The position numbers and the translations under genes were made by a program. Positions 43,562 through 55,668 of a stretch of DNA of 64,000 nt are shown here, piece after piece (position 1 is the stretch's first letter; each line of letters opens with the position of its first letter). Source of the stretch: Bryopsis sp. KO-2023 (lineage: Eukaryota > Chlorophyta > Ulvophyceae > Bryopsidales > Bryopsidaceae); NCBI GenBank assembly GCA_030272585.1, contig BSYQ01000001.1, positions 6,262,001 through 6,326,000 on the forward strand, given 5' to 3'. The notes below the pieces were generated by a model. That model saw only the letters and a list, made by a program, of their open reading frames with translations, was not told the origin of the DNA and searched no databases.

Positions 43562-46201
43562 TCAGCAGCCAGATTCGTTGAAAATATATTCACGGGCCGC
43601 AAATCGAGCGAGGCTCAAAGTGGCCCAGTCAGGCATCTCCCTATCTGACATGGCATCACATGCTTCTGGGAGTTTGGTGGCAGTCTTTTGACAGATCACA
43701 TAATTCATTAACTACATTGCCCATGAACCGGTCGAAGACAAGCTCGGACGCTCATAAAATATCGATCTTTTCGTGTCACAGGTTACCATTGCTGTCAGAA
43801 ATGGAGGGAAGAGAACTTCTTTTGCGCGACGCTCCAAGACCTCTCAGTCCACGATGAATGGTAGAACTTTTATTCCCGGCACCCCCGGCTGTTCTGAGGG
43901 AGCATTTTCGACCAAAGACAGAAACCATGTGTCTGTCGATGGCATCTTCCTTGGAAACCTGGAATTCTGCATCTGGAGCGTCTGCCATACATTGGTTATC
44001 TTTGGTGGGCACCCTCCGACCCATTTCCAAGCCAACGATGCCCAGACTGACATCAGACAATGAAGAATTTGAGCTTGGAGCAGATTGGCACATTCTCCTT
44101 GAGTGACGGTTGGAACCTGTGATGTACACCCATAGTCTTAAGGCAAATTACTCCTATTCCTGAACAAGTAGCTAGAGATTACCCCAGCTTCTCTCAGAGA
44201 CGAAAATCTACGCCAGCCACCTTGCGTTCGCCTGCCCCATTTCGGACCACTGACTGTGCTGGGAGTGGGGTTGTTCAGAATAGAGGTACAGTTTGGCATC
44301 ATTTCGGAGCGAGCAACCTCCCGTTGTAAGCCATCTCCTTCTTGGGAAAATCTATGCTCCATGTGACAGCCCGATCGAAAGCAATCTCCACACAAATGGA
44401 AGGCGACGCAAGTCAAGCATTTGAAACTCTCATCCCCAGCAATCTGAAAAATGACACAGCATAGCCCTTTTCCACTGATGTCCAAAGAGGATGAGGGAAA
44501 TTGAAATCAAGAAATTTACAACAGAGATGACTTTCTTGGTGGCCTGGGGTATTCTCATCGAATTCACCTTGCACGCAGAACAATGGGTGGATTTTCGTGA
44601 TAGTGTTTTGTTTTTGGGCTTTCGATTGGCATCGGGTGGAGGAACCCAGTTGAAGCTTCCCCAGCCAACTCGACATAGAGGACAAGACAATTCGGCCCCC
44701 TTTGATCTTTGGTGTTCGCTCCATATCCTATATGTCCATGACAAAGCGCACATGGGGGTTGATCATGCATTGATTCATCCAGCATATCACATATGGATTT
44801 TGGAGTGGGTGCATCTTTGGATGGGCAGAGATTGAGTCCCGGATTGAGGGATGATATTTGTTCAGATGGCGGCTCACCTCAAGCAACGTCCGTGAACGTT
44901 TCTTCCACATCCATTGCGACAGAAAACGAGTTGTTTCAGGGAGCACTGCTGCATGTCCTCATAACAGATTGGACATGGATCCTCCTAGAAATCCACCAAA
45001 TCAACCCCCTCACATCGACTGGAACTGTGGAACTGTGGATAACCATTGCACTGATTTTTTGTTACTCAAATCCTAGCATGTTTCGCATTCTGCCATTTCG
45101 ACTGTGGATACATTCACACACACGCGCACCTCGTCGAGTGGCTTTCTAACCATTTTTTCCGAGTTTTTGTTGGAGGCCTTCTTTCGGGTTTTGGTTTTGT
45201 CCCCCAAGATCGAGCAAGACAATACGGACTCTAGCTCCCTGTCTGGCCACTCTCCTCTCTCAGTGCTTGCGCAAATCATAACATTGAAACTGGCAAAAAT
45301 GGATCAATCAATAGCATTCACCACAGATTCAATTCTTCGCAGGTGGGAGTGCTGGGGGTTTTCCCCTACCAACAAGCCCCGATTGCCATGCCAAAGGGTT
45401 GTCTTTCGACACCTTGAGAACTCGCAGGAGGACGAAAGCCATGTGTATGCAGAGCTCAGCACTCTTGCTCCCCCTGCCAATAGAAAAACGAAAACCGGCC
45501 CAGGTCGGCATTGTTGTTGGTGCACCACAGTTCTGAATGAAGGATGGACAAGAGGTCTGTGTTTCGATTGTTGAACACCAACTGTCCATTCATCAACAAG
45601 TAATTTGCAACTATTTCCCTCCCATTGCTTGGAAATCTATGCATTCTCCGACACGACATGCTTTCGTGCTGATTTGTTTCTGAACAAAATGTAGAGGTGT
45701 GTGCTCAACCGCCATATGTATGCATATCACATCCTCTGTGCGTGCAATGCATCATTTGTGTGGTTGAAAGCATGTCCACTAGGATACAATATTTGACGCT
45801 GCAGATTCTTACGGGCAAGAGCACGTGTGTTTCACCCCCAAGATGACCCGTCTCGTGGGTTCGACACCATCCTCTTGTATGTGAAACGCGGTGGGCCCAG
45901 CGCGGTTGACGACATACAACCGGACGTCACCGAGAGATTCGAACAATGCAACGATGTCCTGCACACGATCCACCCTTCTTTTCTTCAATCCGTTTGAAAA
46001 ACAAACCGGCGATTTTCCATGGACGCACAGAGAAGTGTATCTTACTTTGACTGACACGAGAGTGGAGGGGGAGCGCTGTACCGTACCTGTGTTGGCTTTG
46101 ATCGCCAAGGGACAACTCGGTCTGACATCGAACAGACGCACCACACCACTGTTCAAGAACGATTTCTCATTGGCATTTTGTTGGACAGATATTCCGTTCA
46201 T
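43562..46201 (-). CDS. ZSWIM2: SWIM-RING-ZZ zinc finger protein, ZSWIM2-like E3 ubiquitin ligase
   Basis: Exons: 46201-46046, 45958-45813, 45473-45370, 45254-45130, 44984-44878, 44727-44568, 44443-about 44200, about 44110-43785 and about 43657-43562. Domain order follows ZSWIM2/MEX. An N-terminal segment (VRLYVVNRAGPTAFHIQEDG) leads into a SWIM zinc finger split by an intron (HTCSCP, then SAELCIHMAFVLLRVLK). A RING finger follows (DPCPICYEDM, FCRNGCGRNVHGRCL, ELSCPLCRVGW), then a ZZ finger (THCSACK, SFKCLTCVAFHLCGDCF). ZSWIM2 is an E3 ligase enriched in testis, and its homologues occur in flagellated lineages. Here the second RING of vertebrate ZSWIM2 is not visible; instead there is a Ser-rich tail ending PDWATLSLARFAAREYIFNE. 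The join after the ZZ exon is ambiguous (donors at about 44200 and 44183). Confidence 0.75.
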
Positions 46202-46910
46202 GAATGGTCTGAAACCAGGAGATAACTGTTCCCCTGCAGCCAGTCAACCCTGCAGTCCTTGGCATTTACATCTTCTTACAATCAATACAGGGTTTGCACT
46301 TGCATGTGCACGGATATTCCCACAAAATCCCTTTTAACGTTCCTTTTTGACATAGCTTGCTCCTTGAAACACCAGATCAGAAAAAGAAAGTAACCCCCCA
46401 TAGGTAAGTACAAGGAAGAAGGGGCAGGAGGCGATTATCACACCACCGCATACGAAAAAAAAAGCAATTCAATCAAAATCGTCATGATTCATTTCTTCTC
46501 CTGCCATGTTCCCCATCCCCATGCAACCGACGCCTTCCCAGCTTCCTCCTCCTCCGAAATCGATCCCGAGACTGTCGCCACACTGTACAAACACCAAGCT
46601 ATGTGGAATTGATGACTGGCACTCACCAAAAAAACTCTCAGATGCCTTCGTTCGATTTTGCATCAATTCTGTCGGGACGATTCTGCTAGGATAGAGCTTG
46701 TCATTTCAAGTACTGTGAATGGTTTTAAAATACAGACATGTGATTCCGGAGCATCTTTGTTGAGGCGGCATTGTGATTGGAAACCATTGGCTTCTGGACT
46801 GCACTTCTACAGATCAATGATATCTGTAAAGAACCAGAAAATTATGTGCAATTCTAACATTTTCTCATGTTGGGTGCATTGCATCCATGGGTGTCTAGCC
46901 AGACGTACCA

Positions 46911-47974
46911 TCATTCCAGACCCAGTGTCATAATGATTGTAGAATGTGCTGCAATTTGCTGCTGGAGGAGTTGCGTTGCTCCTTTCTCTGGACCCCCCTC
47001 TCCAACCTCCCCTCCTTCGCCCTCTCCGGGCTCTATTCCTGTAGCCACGACGCCATCCCTGGAAAGAGCACAAATGGCCATATCAAATCGACACGTCCCC
47101 TCCTACTTTTCCCCAGCACATCATCCTTTGCTGAGCATGGATTGTGCCCGAAAAATAATACCAGGGGCGATTCGACTGCAGTTGTATCAGCGGGAGGAGA
47201 GGCAAATCGAGGCCGCTGTTCATGCAACCTACCCTTCTTGCGTGTGTTGCAGGCTCAGGCGCGTTTTCCTCGTCCATCCACGACAGATCGACGAAAGAGT
47301 CGAGTGCAGCGTCGACCTGTGGAGTCGTATTGATAATCGGTTCAGGAACTGACGCTCCCAAGTCGTCATCAGCCGTGCAGTCGATAACCACAGGAGCTGC
47401 GGGAGCAGGATTTCGGTGTCTTCGAGATGGAAGACTCAGTTGGTTGGCGCTGCTCGGGGAAGCGGGAACGCTGCTCGCCTGGGTCGAATCTGCTGCAGGC
47501 GCAGAACTCCGAGTGCTGAATGTGGTCCGTGCGAAATGCGCTGCACTGGGCGCTGGAGTGGTTGGCTGTGGAGTGATTGACTCCAACAGAGACGACTTCG
47601 GAGTAGGGGTTCGCTTTTTTTGCTCATTGGGTCGCTTGGGGCTCTTGCTATTGGAAAGTTGAAGAAGTTATCAGTGCGATGCTTTCAGCACGCCTGACGG
47701 AAGCAAGGAAACTCCAAACCTTCCGTCGCCGACTCTCGACATACGGAAAACTTGGCGAAAGCGACAGTACACCCTCAGATCTCGCCTTCAAACGTTGTTT
47801 TTCGGCTAGTTTTCTGCCTGACGTTTTCCATTTCCTTCCTTCATCGTCTACCAAACGCACGGCTTACCTGCTGATCAGAAACTTTGTTATGCTGCTCTGC
47901 ACCCCAGGTCCCTTGGTGGCCGTAGGTCTCTTCCGAACACCGAGCCCCTTGCTTTTCGACGATTTTCCAAACAT
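46911..47974 (-). CDS. Small protein with N-terminal PIP-box (probable PCNA partner)
   Basis: Exon 1 (47974-47868) and exon 2 (47647-47233) join in phase. The basic N-terminus (MFGKSSKSKGLGVRKRP) is followed at residues 26-33 by QSSITKFL, which fits the PIP-box pattern Q-x-x-[ILM]-x-x-F-[FYL]. A disordered Ser/Pro/Ala region follows, then VVIDCTADDDLG and an acidic FVDLSWMDEEN. A third exon starts after an acceptor near 47086, but its frame is uncertain: phase 0 gives an Arg/Gly-rich tail (RRGRRRGGWRGG), another frame gives a Gly/Glu tail stopping at 46911. Further exons towards 46469 are possible. The layout (small, basic, PIP-box, disordered) recalls PCNA-associated factors such as PCLAF, but no orthology is claimed. 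The rest of 46202-46910 holds no clear gene. Confidence 0.6.
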
Positions 47975-48148
47975 GGTGCCTTGCAGAAGCGCCCGCCAGA
48001 CAAGAGCGACACCTTGTCCTGGAGCATGTCGTACATAATGAATCTGGCAGTTTCTGTCCACCTGGATCAAACTCGTCTGGATTCATCGACGAGTGTTTGC
48101 CTTGTGGCATTTGTTCAAACGTGGATAACACGGACGACTTGTTTCGGA
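47975..48148. promoter_or_regulatory. Presumed bidirectional promoter (PIP-box gene / coiled-coil gene)
   Basis: 174 bases separate the chosen ATGs of two divergent genes. No core element is recognisable. If the coiled-coil gene has an earlier exon or start the overlap would be larger. Confidence 0.3.
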
Positions 48149-49932
48149 ATGAAGTCGGCCGCCCTGCGTGGACCTTGGGCGTTCTATGAAAAACGAAGCC
48201 AGGAGCAAACGCAAAAAATAGAGCACCTTGAGGAACAAGTGAGTATGTCGCAGGAGACAAGACCATAAGTTTTGGACTTTGAAGCTTGGCCGATAAGATC
48301 AAGTGTTTACCTAAACTATGCCGTGCGAATGGTGGTGTCTCCTCTGCCCGTCTGGAGCTTCTTCGCTGTTTTTCGAGGGCCTCCTTCCAATATGTTCAAT
48401 ATGGACGTTCTTAGTTCGTTTCGCACGAATAGAGTACGCCTGGTGAGGTCAAGTTTCCTATGGAAAAATGAAAACGCGAAAAAGGTGTCGCGTTGAGGAG
48501 GACGGCCATCCACCGAAGTGCATGTGATGCATGGCATCGATAATTTGATTGGAGAATCTCATGTTTGCCTGGACTGGCACTTGCAGTGCAGACGATGGAA
48601 ATCTCAGTTGGAGGACACCCTGCAGAAAAAGGAAACCTTGGAATGTACTTTTCAACTGCAAAGAGTTGAACTGGAGTCCAAGAACGGCATGTTGGAGAAC
48701 TTGGAAAACGGCATGCAGGAACAAACGAAAATAAACACAGCCCTCAGCAAGGAGACCGAACAGAAAAGGAAGGAGTTGGATGCACAGATTTCGGAGCTTC
48801 GAGGGGAAGTGGGGAGGCTGTCGGCCGAGAATGATGTTTTGAGGGGTGAGGTCAAGGCCCACCTCCAAGTGAAAGTCAGTGCACAGAGCAAAGTGGAGAA
48901 GCTGCGCAAGAAACTGGGATTCACCACAGACGAAAGCAAGCACATCGTTCAGGTCTCTGCTGTTAAAATGCATACTCCACCCAACATTCGGTCGAACAGG
49001 GTGGCAGCTGCACATCACAATCCAGCAAAACTGACAGCTCCAACTTTCCTTCCCCCCCCCAAAAGCATCTGCAAACATGCATATGTTATTCGGGAACATC
49101 CCGAATAGGTTCGTTATTTTTTCGAACTTTATTCAATTTGTTTACGTATTGGTTTCAGGAGCTGGATACCATGAGGGATAAGAATGTGGAACTGGCAAAA
49201 TTGAACGACCAACTAAAGTCAGAAAACGGACTCCTGAAAGATCAATGCAACCAGCACTCGCGCCATTGCTTAATGTTGATAAAAGAGAATCAAAGACTCA
49301 TGGACCACACCGACAGATTAAGAGAAAAGATAAGAACTCTAGAGGAGGGCGCAAAAACAGCACCGATCATCAAGGTTGAATCCAGCAAGGTAAACCCTTG
49401 CTCCATGCATCCTTTCGGAGATATTGAATCAGGGTGCATGTCTGCTGAATGTTCCAAGGCTTCCCCAAAAAACCAGCAGCAAAGAGAACTCCAAGGGTTT
49501 GTCGATTCAGCTATACTATGGTAGAACATGCATCGAAGAGATGGATTGATTGTTGTGTTGGGAAACCGGTGGTGTCAGTAATTCAGTCGCAGAATGAAAG
49601 GGATGCATTCCGTTCCCAACAAATGAGGTGCATAGATTTTATGTTTTCCCCATCAGGTGCAAAAGCAAGTGGGTGTGTATCATGGAGATGACGTCCTGCG
49701 GAAAGTGATCAATCAAGCTGAAGCTTTGAGCAAAAAGACAGCAACCAGAGAAAGGAATGCCTCATCACCGACTCGACACCAGAACCCACCAGAAAATGAA
49801 CACGAAACGAAAGCCTCAGAAAACGAGCAATCCAAGCATGCAAAGGAATGTCCTGGACACAACTGCCTGAGCGAATCTGAGGAAGATACTTGTAGCAGCC
49901 CAGAAATTTTGTCAGATTCTTCTTCCGATTGA
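48149..49932 (+). CDS. Coiled-coil protein of unknown function
   Basis: Exons: about 48149-48240, about 48589-48957, about 49159-49389 and about 49659-49932. The second and third exons are almost entirely heptad-type helix (LEDTLQKKETLECTFQLQRV, AQISELRGEVGRLSAENDVL, KLNDQLKSENGLLKDQCNQH). The last exon is charged and ends in an acidic serine tail (SPEILSDSSSD). A protein like this is usually a structural or scaffold component, for instance of centrosome, basal body or chromatin. No domain is specific enough to choose. Phases at the visible junctions agree. The start is uncertain because the frame stays open upstream of the ATG at 48149. Confidence 0.65.
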
Positions 49933-50256
49933 TTGATTGCCTTGGGGGTTTGTTTTTGTGCTCCGGCTGCCTCTCTGTTTCGTGGAAATGTACCAAAACA
50001 AGGAAAAATATTGTGATCTTCAAATGTGATCACTGCAGGACCCAACTCTTTTCTTTAATTCATGAAAATTTTTTTGTGGCGGTGATGTCGCCCCCGACCT
50101 GCCATGTTGCTCCGTCGGGCAATAGTGCATTGTCCCCCTCTTGTTCATCCTGTCCAGCATTTTTCAATTCAACTCCACGCCCCCACATCCAGTTCTGGGA
50201 CAGACAGATATGACATTATCAGGTCGATACGGGCCTCCATCCAAGCCAGCTTCTTG
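49933..50256. other. Spacer upstream of ALG10
   Basis: 3' flank of the coiled-coil gene and 5' flank of ALG10, both on the + strand, 0.3 kb. Nothing else is visible. Confidence 0.5.
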
Positions 50257-52315
50257 ATGGATCTGGTGAATTGGGTTCTATTGTCGATCGCATCGATCGT
50301 TCTCATTGCGACCAACATCCATGTATCGCAAAAAGCGCCAGAGCCGTACATGGTGGGTGCACGTAACACTCCTTAGCTTGGACTTCCCCCTCATCGAAAA
50401 ATTGCTCTAGAAAGTGAGGTCAGCTATGATTTAGCTGAGGAATGCACATGATGATGAGCAATCACCTTGCTTGCATCAGGCTTGAGCCCAAATGTTCACC
50501 AAGCCTATGTTCATAATTATGCATCGGTTGAGGATGTTTACTCAGCAACAACCTCGCAAGATTTTGATTCTCTTTGCTTGGGGGGGGGAAATCAGGACGA
50601 GATTTTCCACGTTCCTCAGACCCAAGCTTATTGCTTTGGAAGACTCGATGTCTGGGATCCCAAGATCACGACATTTCCTGGATTCCACATGCTGGCAGCG
50701 ATCTGGGGAAAGATGCTGCACTGTTTTGGTTCTTTTGGTAATTGGATTCAGCCCTGGAATGGGTGTCAAGATCGACAAACCCTATAGAGTGGTGCGAAGT
50801 CATGGCACAGGAAACGAATGCAATATCCAGTGTCTTGTTACATTCCACCCACAATCCACTGATAATGTACATGTTTTTGTACAAACATTCCAAGGTTAGA
50901 TAATTGTGGTGTTGAGTTTGCCCTGTCTTTCTTTTTCTGTGGCACAGCCAGGGAAATCATTCGGTCACCAGCATCCAGGGTGTGCGCTCCAAACGATCTC
51001 CGCCTAATGAATGCATTTCTCGCCATTGCCAATATACTGCTGGGATCAAACCTGCATCACGGCATTCATGCAAATTCAGGTCATCCTCTGTCTCGTACAA
51101 ACAGCATGCTCACGGGGCTGACCCTAGCAGCAATCCCCTTGCACTTCTTCTTTTCGACCCTGCTGTACACGGATGTCAGTTCCTTGACGTTCGTCTTGGC
51201 CTGCCATTTGAATGTCATCAGTGGCCACACCTATTTGGGTGTCCTGTCTGGCACCATGGCTGTGATGATTCGACAAACCAATGCTGTTTGGATTTGCTTC
51301 GTGCTGTTCAACTCCATGCTGAGATTCTTGCGGGTCGATACGGGTTCAGAAGCCAATGCCCAGCGCCCTCCAATCCCAATGCACATTGCAATCGTTATCA
51401 GGAAATCGTTCAGGCTCAGATGGGGGTTGCTGAAGAATTTCTGGGCGATCAGTCTTGTTCCAGTGGGGTTTGCATCGTTCGTGATTTGGAATGGTGGAAT
51501 CGTGGTCGGTGATAAACAGGCACACAAGCCTGTGATTCATATGGCCCAGCTCGGGTATTTCTTTTTGTTCTTGTTGGGTTGCCTGTTCCCAGCATTAGTC
51601 AGCCCCAGACACCTCGATCGAACGCGAGCAAAGATAATGCAAAACCCGCTCTTGTCACTTTTCCTGCTGGTTTCGATGCTCGGCGTCTTGTTGGGAGGTG
51701 TTTTTGTCCATCCTTACCTGATTGCCGACAATCGGCATTACACGTTTTACATTTGGAGGAGATTTTTGTCTAAAGATTGGCTCAGGATTTCATTGGCACC
51801 CATCTCTTGGTTCGGGGCATGTTTGGCTGGGCAACAATTGTTGGCAACCCACAGCACCACATGGCTTATTGGGTTCATGGCTTGTGTGGGGGCCACGATC
51901 ATCCCTGCAGGGTTGCTGGAGTTCAGGTAACTGGTATTTGCCATAGAGCTGAAAATGTAGGAAGCTGACTCAACTTTTGTTATGTGTGGTTGGTTTGCGA
52001 TTCATTCCGGTTTTAGACTCTTGCTGCACAGGGTCATGGTCAAAGAAAGGATTGTGCAGTTCTCTTGCTGTTTTGTTGCTGTAAGTGCCTTTGGTTTCGG
52101 AGATAGATAAATGACCCTCTGTGTGTGTAATATTTTGCAACAGATATTTCTTGGTTCCAGTATCTCTCGTACTTCTCCATGTTCGACCACGAACAAATGG
52201 AGAATTGATCGCCAGCATGACACTGTCAATGTGTGTCAATGTAGCCACTCTTTATTTGTACTTGGAAAAGCCTTTCTTTTGGCCAGATGGCTCCACTGCT
52301 AGATTCATGTGGTAA
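50257..52315 (+). CDS. ALG10: ALG10 alpha-1,2-glucosyltransferase (462 aa)
   Basis: Four exons in frame: 50257-50352, 50596-50737, 50948-51926 and 52144-52315. The protein is a polytopic ER membrane enzyme that adds the third and last glucose to Glc2Man9GlcNAc2-PP-dolichol before N-glycan transfer. Family signatures are clear: EPYM joined across intron 1 to DEIFHVPQTQAYC (the catalytic loop), VWDPKITTFPG, GVLSGTMAVMIRQTNAVWI, VIWNGGIVVGDKQAH, HPYLIADNRHYTFYIWRRF, and GLLEFR joined across the last intron to YFLVPVSLV. The C-terminal PFFWPDGSTARFMW matches the family end. Length is close to human ALG10 (473 aa). The start ATG begins a hydrophobic first helix (WVLLSIASIVLIAT). Confidence 0.95.
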
Positions 52316-53238
52316 ACAAAGACGGTATTGCACTGAGGATCCCAGTTGAAGCACGGGAACAAAGGAGAAATCAAAGGACCAATGATTGTAAATCTTCATG
52401 AAAAGTGATTCGGACAAAGAAACAGCACCAAGCCTTGTTTTGTAGCTCAATCTTGATTTTGGGTCAGAAATTTTCTGGACCTATTGATGGGTGTAATATT
52501 ATGCAACAGTACTTCTCCGAAATGAGAGGGAATTGGATTCATAGAAAAGGGGTACTTTTAGGAGAGTGCCGGGGAAAAAATATATAGAAAAATGGGCAGC
52601 AGCAGGGAACACTTGGGATGGAAGTGCATGGGCGGGCTGATCCACAAAAATCACGTTTTCATCACCAATCAGTGGCGGAATTGCACTTCCATCCCATTCC
52701 TTCCTCGATCGTTGGCTGTGTATGTTTTTGCGTGTATTTTTTGGGGGTGGAGGCTGTTGTCAATTCATCGTCCTCGAAAGACACTGGTAAGATACAGGTC
52801 GCGAAGTACACTAGAGTAAAACCCCATCAACCCTTTGGCATCGATCAAGACATGCTGATTGACATCGAGTTGTCCACGATATACGTTTGGGTATTTGGAG
52901 GAGCTCTTTTTGGGGGTAGATCAGCGCTGGCATGGTGAAGCGAACTTTGGGCTCTTGTCCCTCCAAGGCATACTCCGCTTGGGTCGGAGCCTGAGTTTCG
53001 CCCCGGATTCGTTGATGGAGAGAGAATCTCATGTAGAGCCCCCAAGCTGCTTTGGATGAAAACTCGTCTGCGTGGGGCAGGCAACTGTGATCAGCACGTC
53101 TCCACAATAGTGGGCGTACAACCCGAAGCAAAGCTGACCCGCACAGGGAACTGTGCGCGCGATATCATCGATACCAGCGAATTTCGCGCGTGGCCTGGAT
53201 AACAACTTCTATGATGCATATGTAACCGTTTGTTGACG
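52316..53238. other. Spacer; uncertain - strand coding at 52811-53131
   Basis: Between ALG10 and the kinase, both on the + strand. A - strand open frame at 52811-53131 has a fairly protein-like stretch (EPKVRFTMPALIYPQKELLQ), and another - strand frame overlaps it upstream (YCGDVLITVACPTQ). They cannot be joined into a model with clear splice sites, and no family is recognised. The upstream 500 bases are AT-rich with a G run near 52741. Confidence 0.3.
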
Positions 53239-55668
53239 ATGCGGAAACAAACGGATGTCTTTCACACGCTGGACGTCAAGATTGGGGATTTTTATGACCT
53301 TCGGGAAATTGGTTCTGGAAAGTGAGTTGTGGAAAAGCTCGCTTCTCATAGGAAGTTTGACCAGCATTGTCTAACCGAAACCATAGATCATATCGCAAAG
53401 GATGTGTATGGCAAGCTAATGCACTCCGCCACAATGAAGGAGGGCGAACTCTTCTCAATTCGAATTTTTCCAGTCCCCCAGACTGCCCCAGTCTTCGCAA
53501 ACCTTCCCCCCCCACACCACCTTAACGAAAAAGATATCCCAACCCCTTCAAAGTTTTGTGGGCCCTAAAGGACCAAGCTCCAAAAACAAAACAAATCAAA
53601 CAAGATAAAACGAATTAGAATCAATACCAAGGGCACTGATTATATGCGAAGAAATCGCGCTGTATGTTTTCTACTCTGCCAAGCCTGGACCCAATTGTTC
53701 CCTCAACATTAACTAGGTCCCTGATTCCAGAGACTGCGTCATCCACCGTGCAAAATGTCGCAAGATGCCAAAGCACCGCTATGTGGTGGTGAAGGCCTAC
53801 AACAAAAGCACAATTTCAAAAGTGAAAGTGAGATCAATCCGAAGGGAAGCCAGAATGATGGAGACTCTTGCAAAACACAGGTGTGTGTTTGTTCTTCCTT
53901 TCGCTTTTGCAATTCTGAGCAAATTCGGTGGTATGCACTCCATGCAGCTCTTGACAGAAATGAGATTCGTTCATTGCCCTGTTGCTTTCTCGCCAGAATT
54001 CCGCACACTGTGGGGTACTATGGAGCATTTCAAGACGCCATGTGCATGTACATCGTCATGGAATGTTGTTCTGGAGGAGACCTTCTCGAAAAGTTATTAG
54101 CCGAGGGGCGAGCCATGAGCGAAAAGAGGGTGGTTAACGAAGTAAGGTCCATACCAACCCGACGATAGTGTCAGGAACGGAAATAAGAACACACCTGATG
54201 GATATTTACAATCGCTGTGTGATAGGTCGCTATACCGCTTCTCATCTCGCTGTCCTGCACCCACAAACTGGATCTAATTCACCGAGACATAAAACTGGAA
54301 AACATATTCGTGGATGAACACGATCGGGTGAAGTTTGGTGATTTCGGATTGACGATGAGCACACGTGAGGAGCGTGGTATCTCTCCGGTTGGAACTGTCG
54401 AATACATGGCGCCAGAGGTACATACATCCTGTTCAACACTGGCCGCCCCCGAGCGACCTCCAGTTACTACAAGAACTCCACAACAACTCTGTTTTCAGGT
54501 GCACTGTTTGTTTGATGCAGCTGTGTCGTCTACCACCAGCTGAAGCCATCATGTCTGGACGCGTTCACCCTGATGATATCGAAGCAATCGATGAGAAAGT
54601 GGATATTTGGGCTCTGGGCGTAACCATGTACGAACTTGTGACTGGTGAGGAATATGCATCGAACACCTCCGTACTTGGCAGCCTCTGGTTTGTGGTGGAT
54701 GCACAGCATATTGAATGTGTTTGAATGGGATTGAGATTTCACTTCTCTGCTTGGCAACAGGGCGATCACCTTTCGAGGGAGCCAACAAAGCTGCGTTGAA
54801 ACAGAATATCATCAAGATGAACATGAAGCGTGTGCCAAAGTTCCTTTCACCAGAGTGCTGCGACTTTGTTACCAAGGTGCGACACGCCGAGCCAAACTGC
54901 TGCCATGCTTGGAAATGTGTAAATCTATGTTTTGTTTCTGAGTTGGGAAAAAGTTTTCATCCATGCAAAGTAGATGATGACGTACGAACCATCCAAGCGG
55001 CCTTCAGCAGATCAACTCCTCCGGCATGCTTGGATTTCGATGAACGCCGACAGGAGTCCTGTGAGCACAGCGAATCCATCAGGTGGAGAAAACATGGGAC
55101 CTCAACGGGCCAAGACATCCAAGTCAACGACTTCCAAGCCATTGCAGCAAGTGCAATCACAAAAGGTTCTTGCCACACTGTGAAGAGTCGTTGATCCAAC
55201 ACAACACCAGAAAGTTTCGTTTGTGGGCGCTCCTCTGAAACTTGTCACAAGTTCCACTGAATTGTGCGTTTGGGCTTGTGCAGTATAACCGCTCCGAACC
55301 TCAGTCACATGACTCCCATGGATCTGCAATCAAGGCACGGCATGCCAGTGTTGGGTCGCCAGCCCCCCCTTTGCTCTCCCCCGATTCGATAGTCTTGGTG
55401 ACCCAAAAACGTAAGGATAAGTTTGGGAGCAAGTTGGCCAGACTGCTTCCCACATATGGAACCAAACAGGTGAGGTGGTGCTTTGGACATGCTGTGCTTA
55501 TGGTGACGTTTTTGACCTAGAGTTTGCTTTATCACTACAAATTTTCTGACTGAATGAAAGGGATTCGCTGAATGTGTGCTGTTTCCTCAGACAATTTGCA
55601 TGCGTGGGATGTGGGACTTTCAAATTTCTGGTTCGGAGAGCGAGACAAGCTCATATGAGTCAGACTAG
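53239..55668 (+). CDS. Serine/threonine protein kinase (CAMK/Aurora-like), about 410 aa
   Basis: Exons: 53239-53321, 53731-53880, 53997-54141, 54226-54417, 54521-54644, 54761-54876, 54974-about 55168, about 55287-55470 and about 55592-55668. The kinase domain is complete across the first seven: Gly loop IGSGK, Lys in YVVVKAYNK, Glu in RREARMME, hinge MECCSGGDLLEKL, HRDIKLEN, DFGLTM, GTVEYMAPE, DIWALGVTMYELVTG and KRPSADQLLRHAW. The Gly loop is short and lacks the usual aromatic, and an insertion follows APE before the DIWALG helix. Overall it looks like an Aurora/PLK/CAMK-type kinase, but I cannot assign the subfamily. The tail is Ser-rich with KRKDKFGSKLARLLPTYG and an acidic end (SESETSSYESD). 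The exon 7/8 join (GTTCTT donor) is the weakest. Confidence 0.82.
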
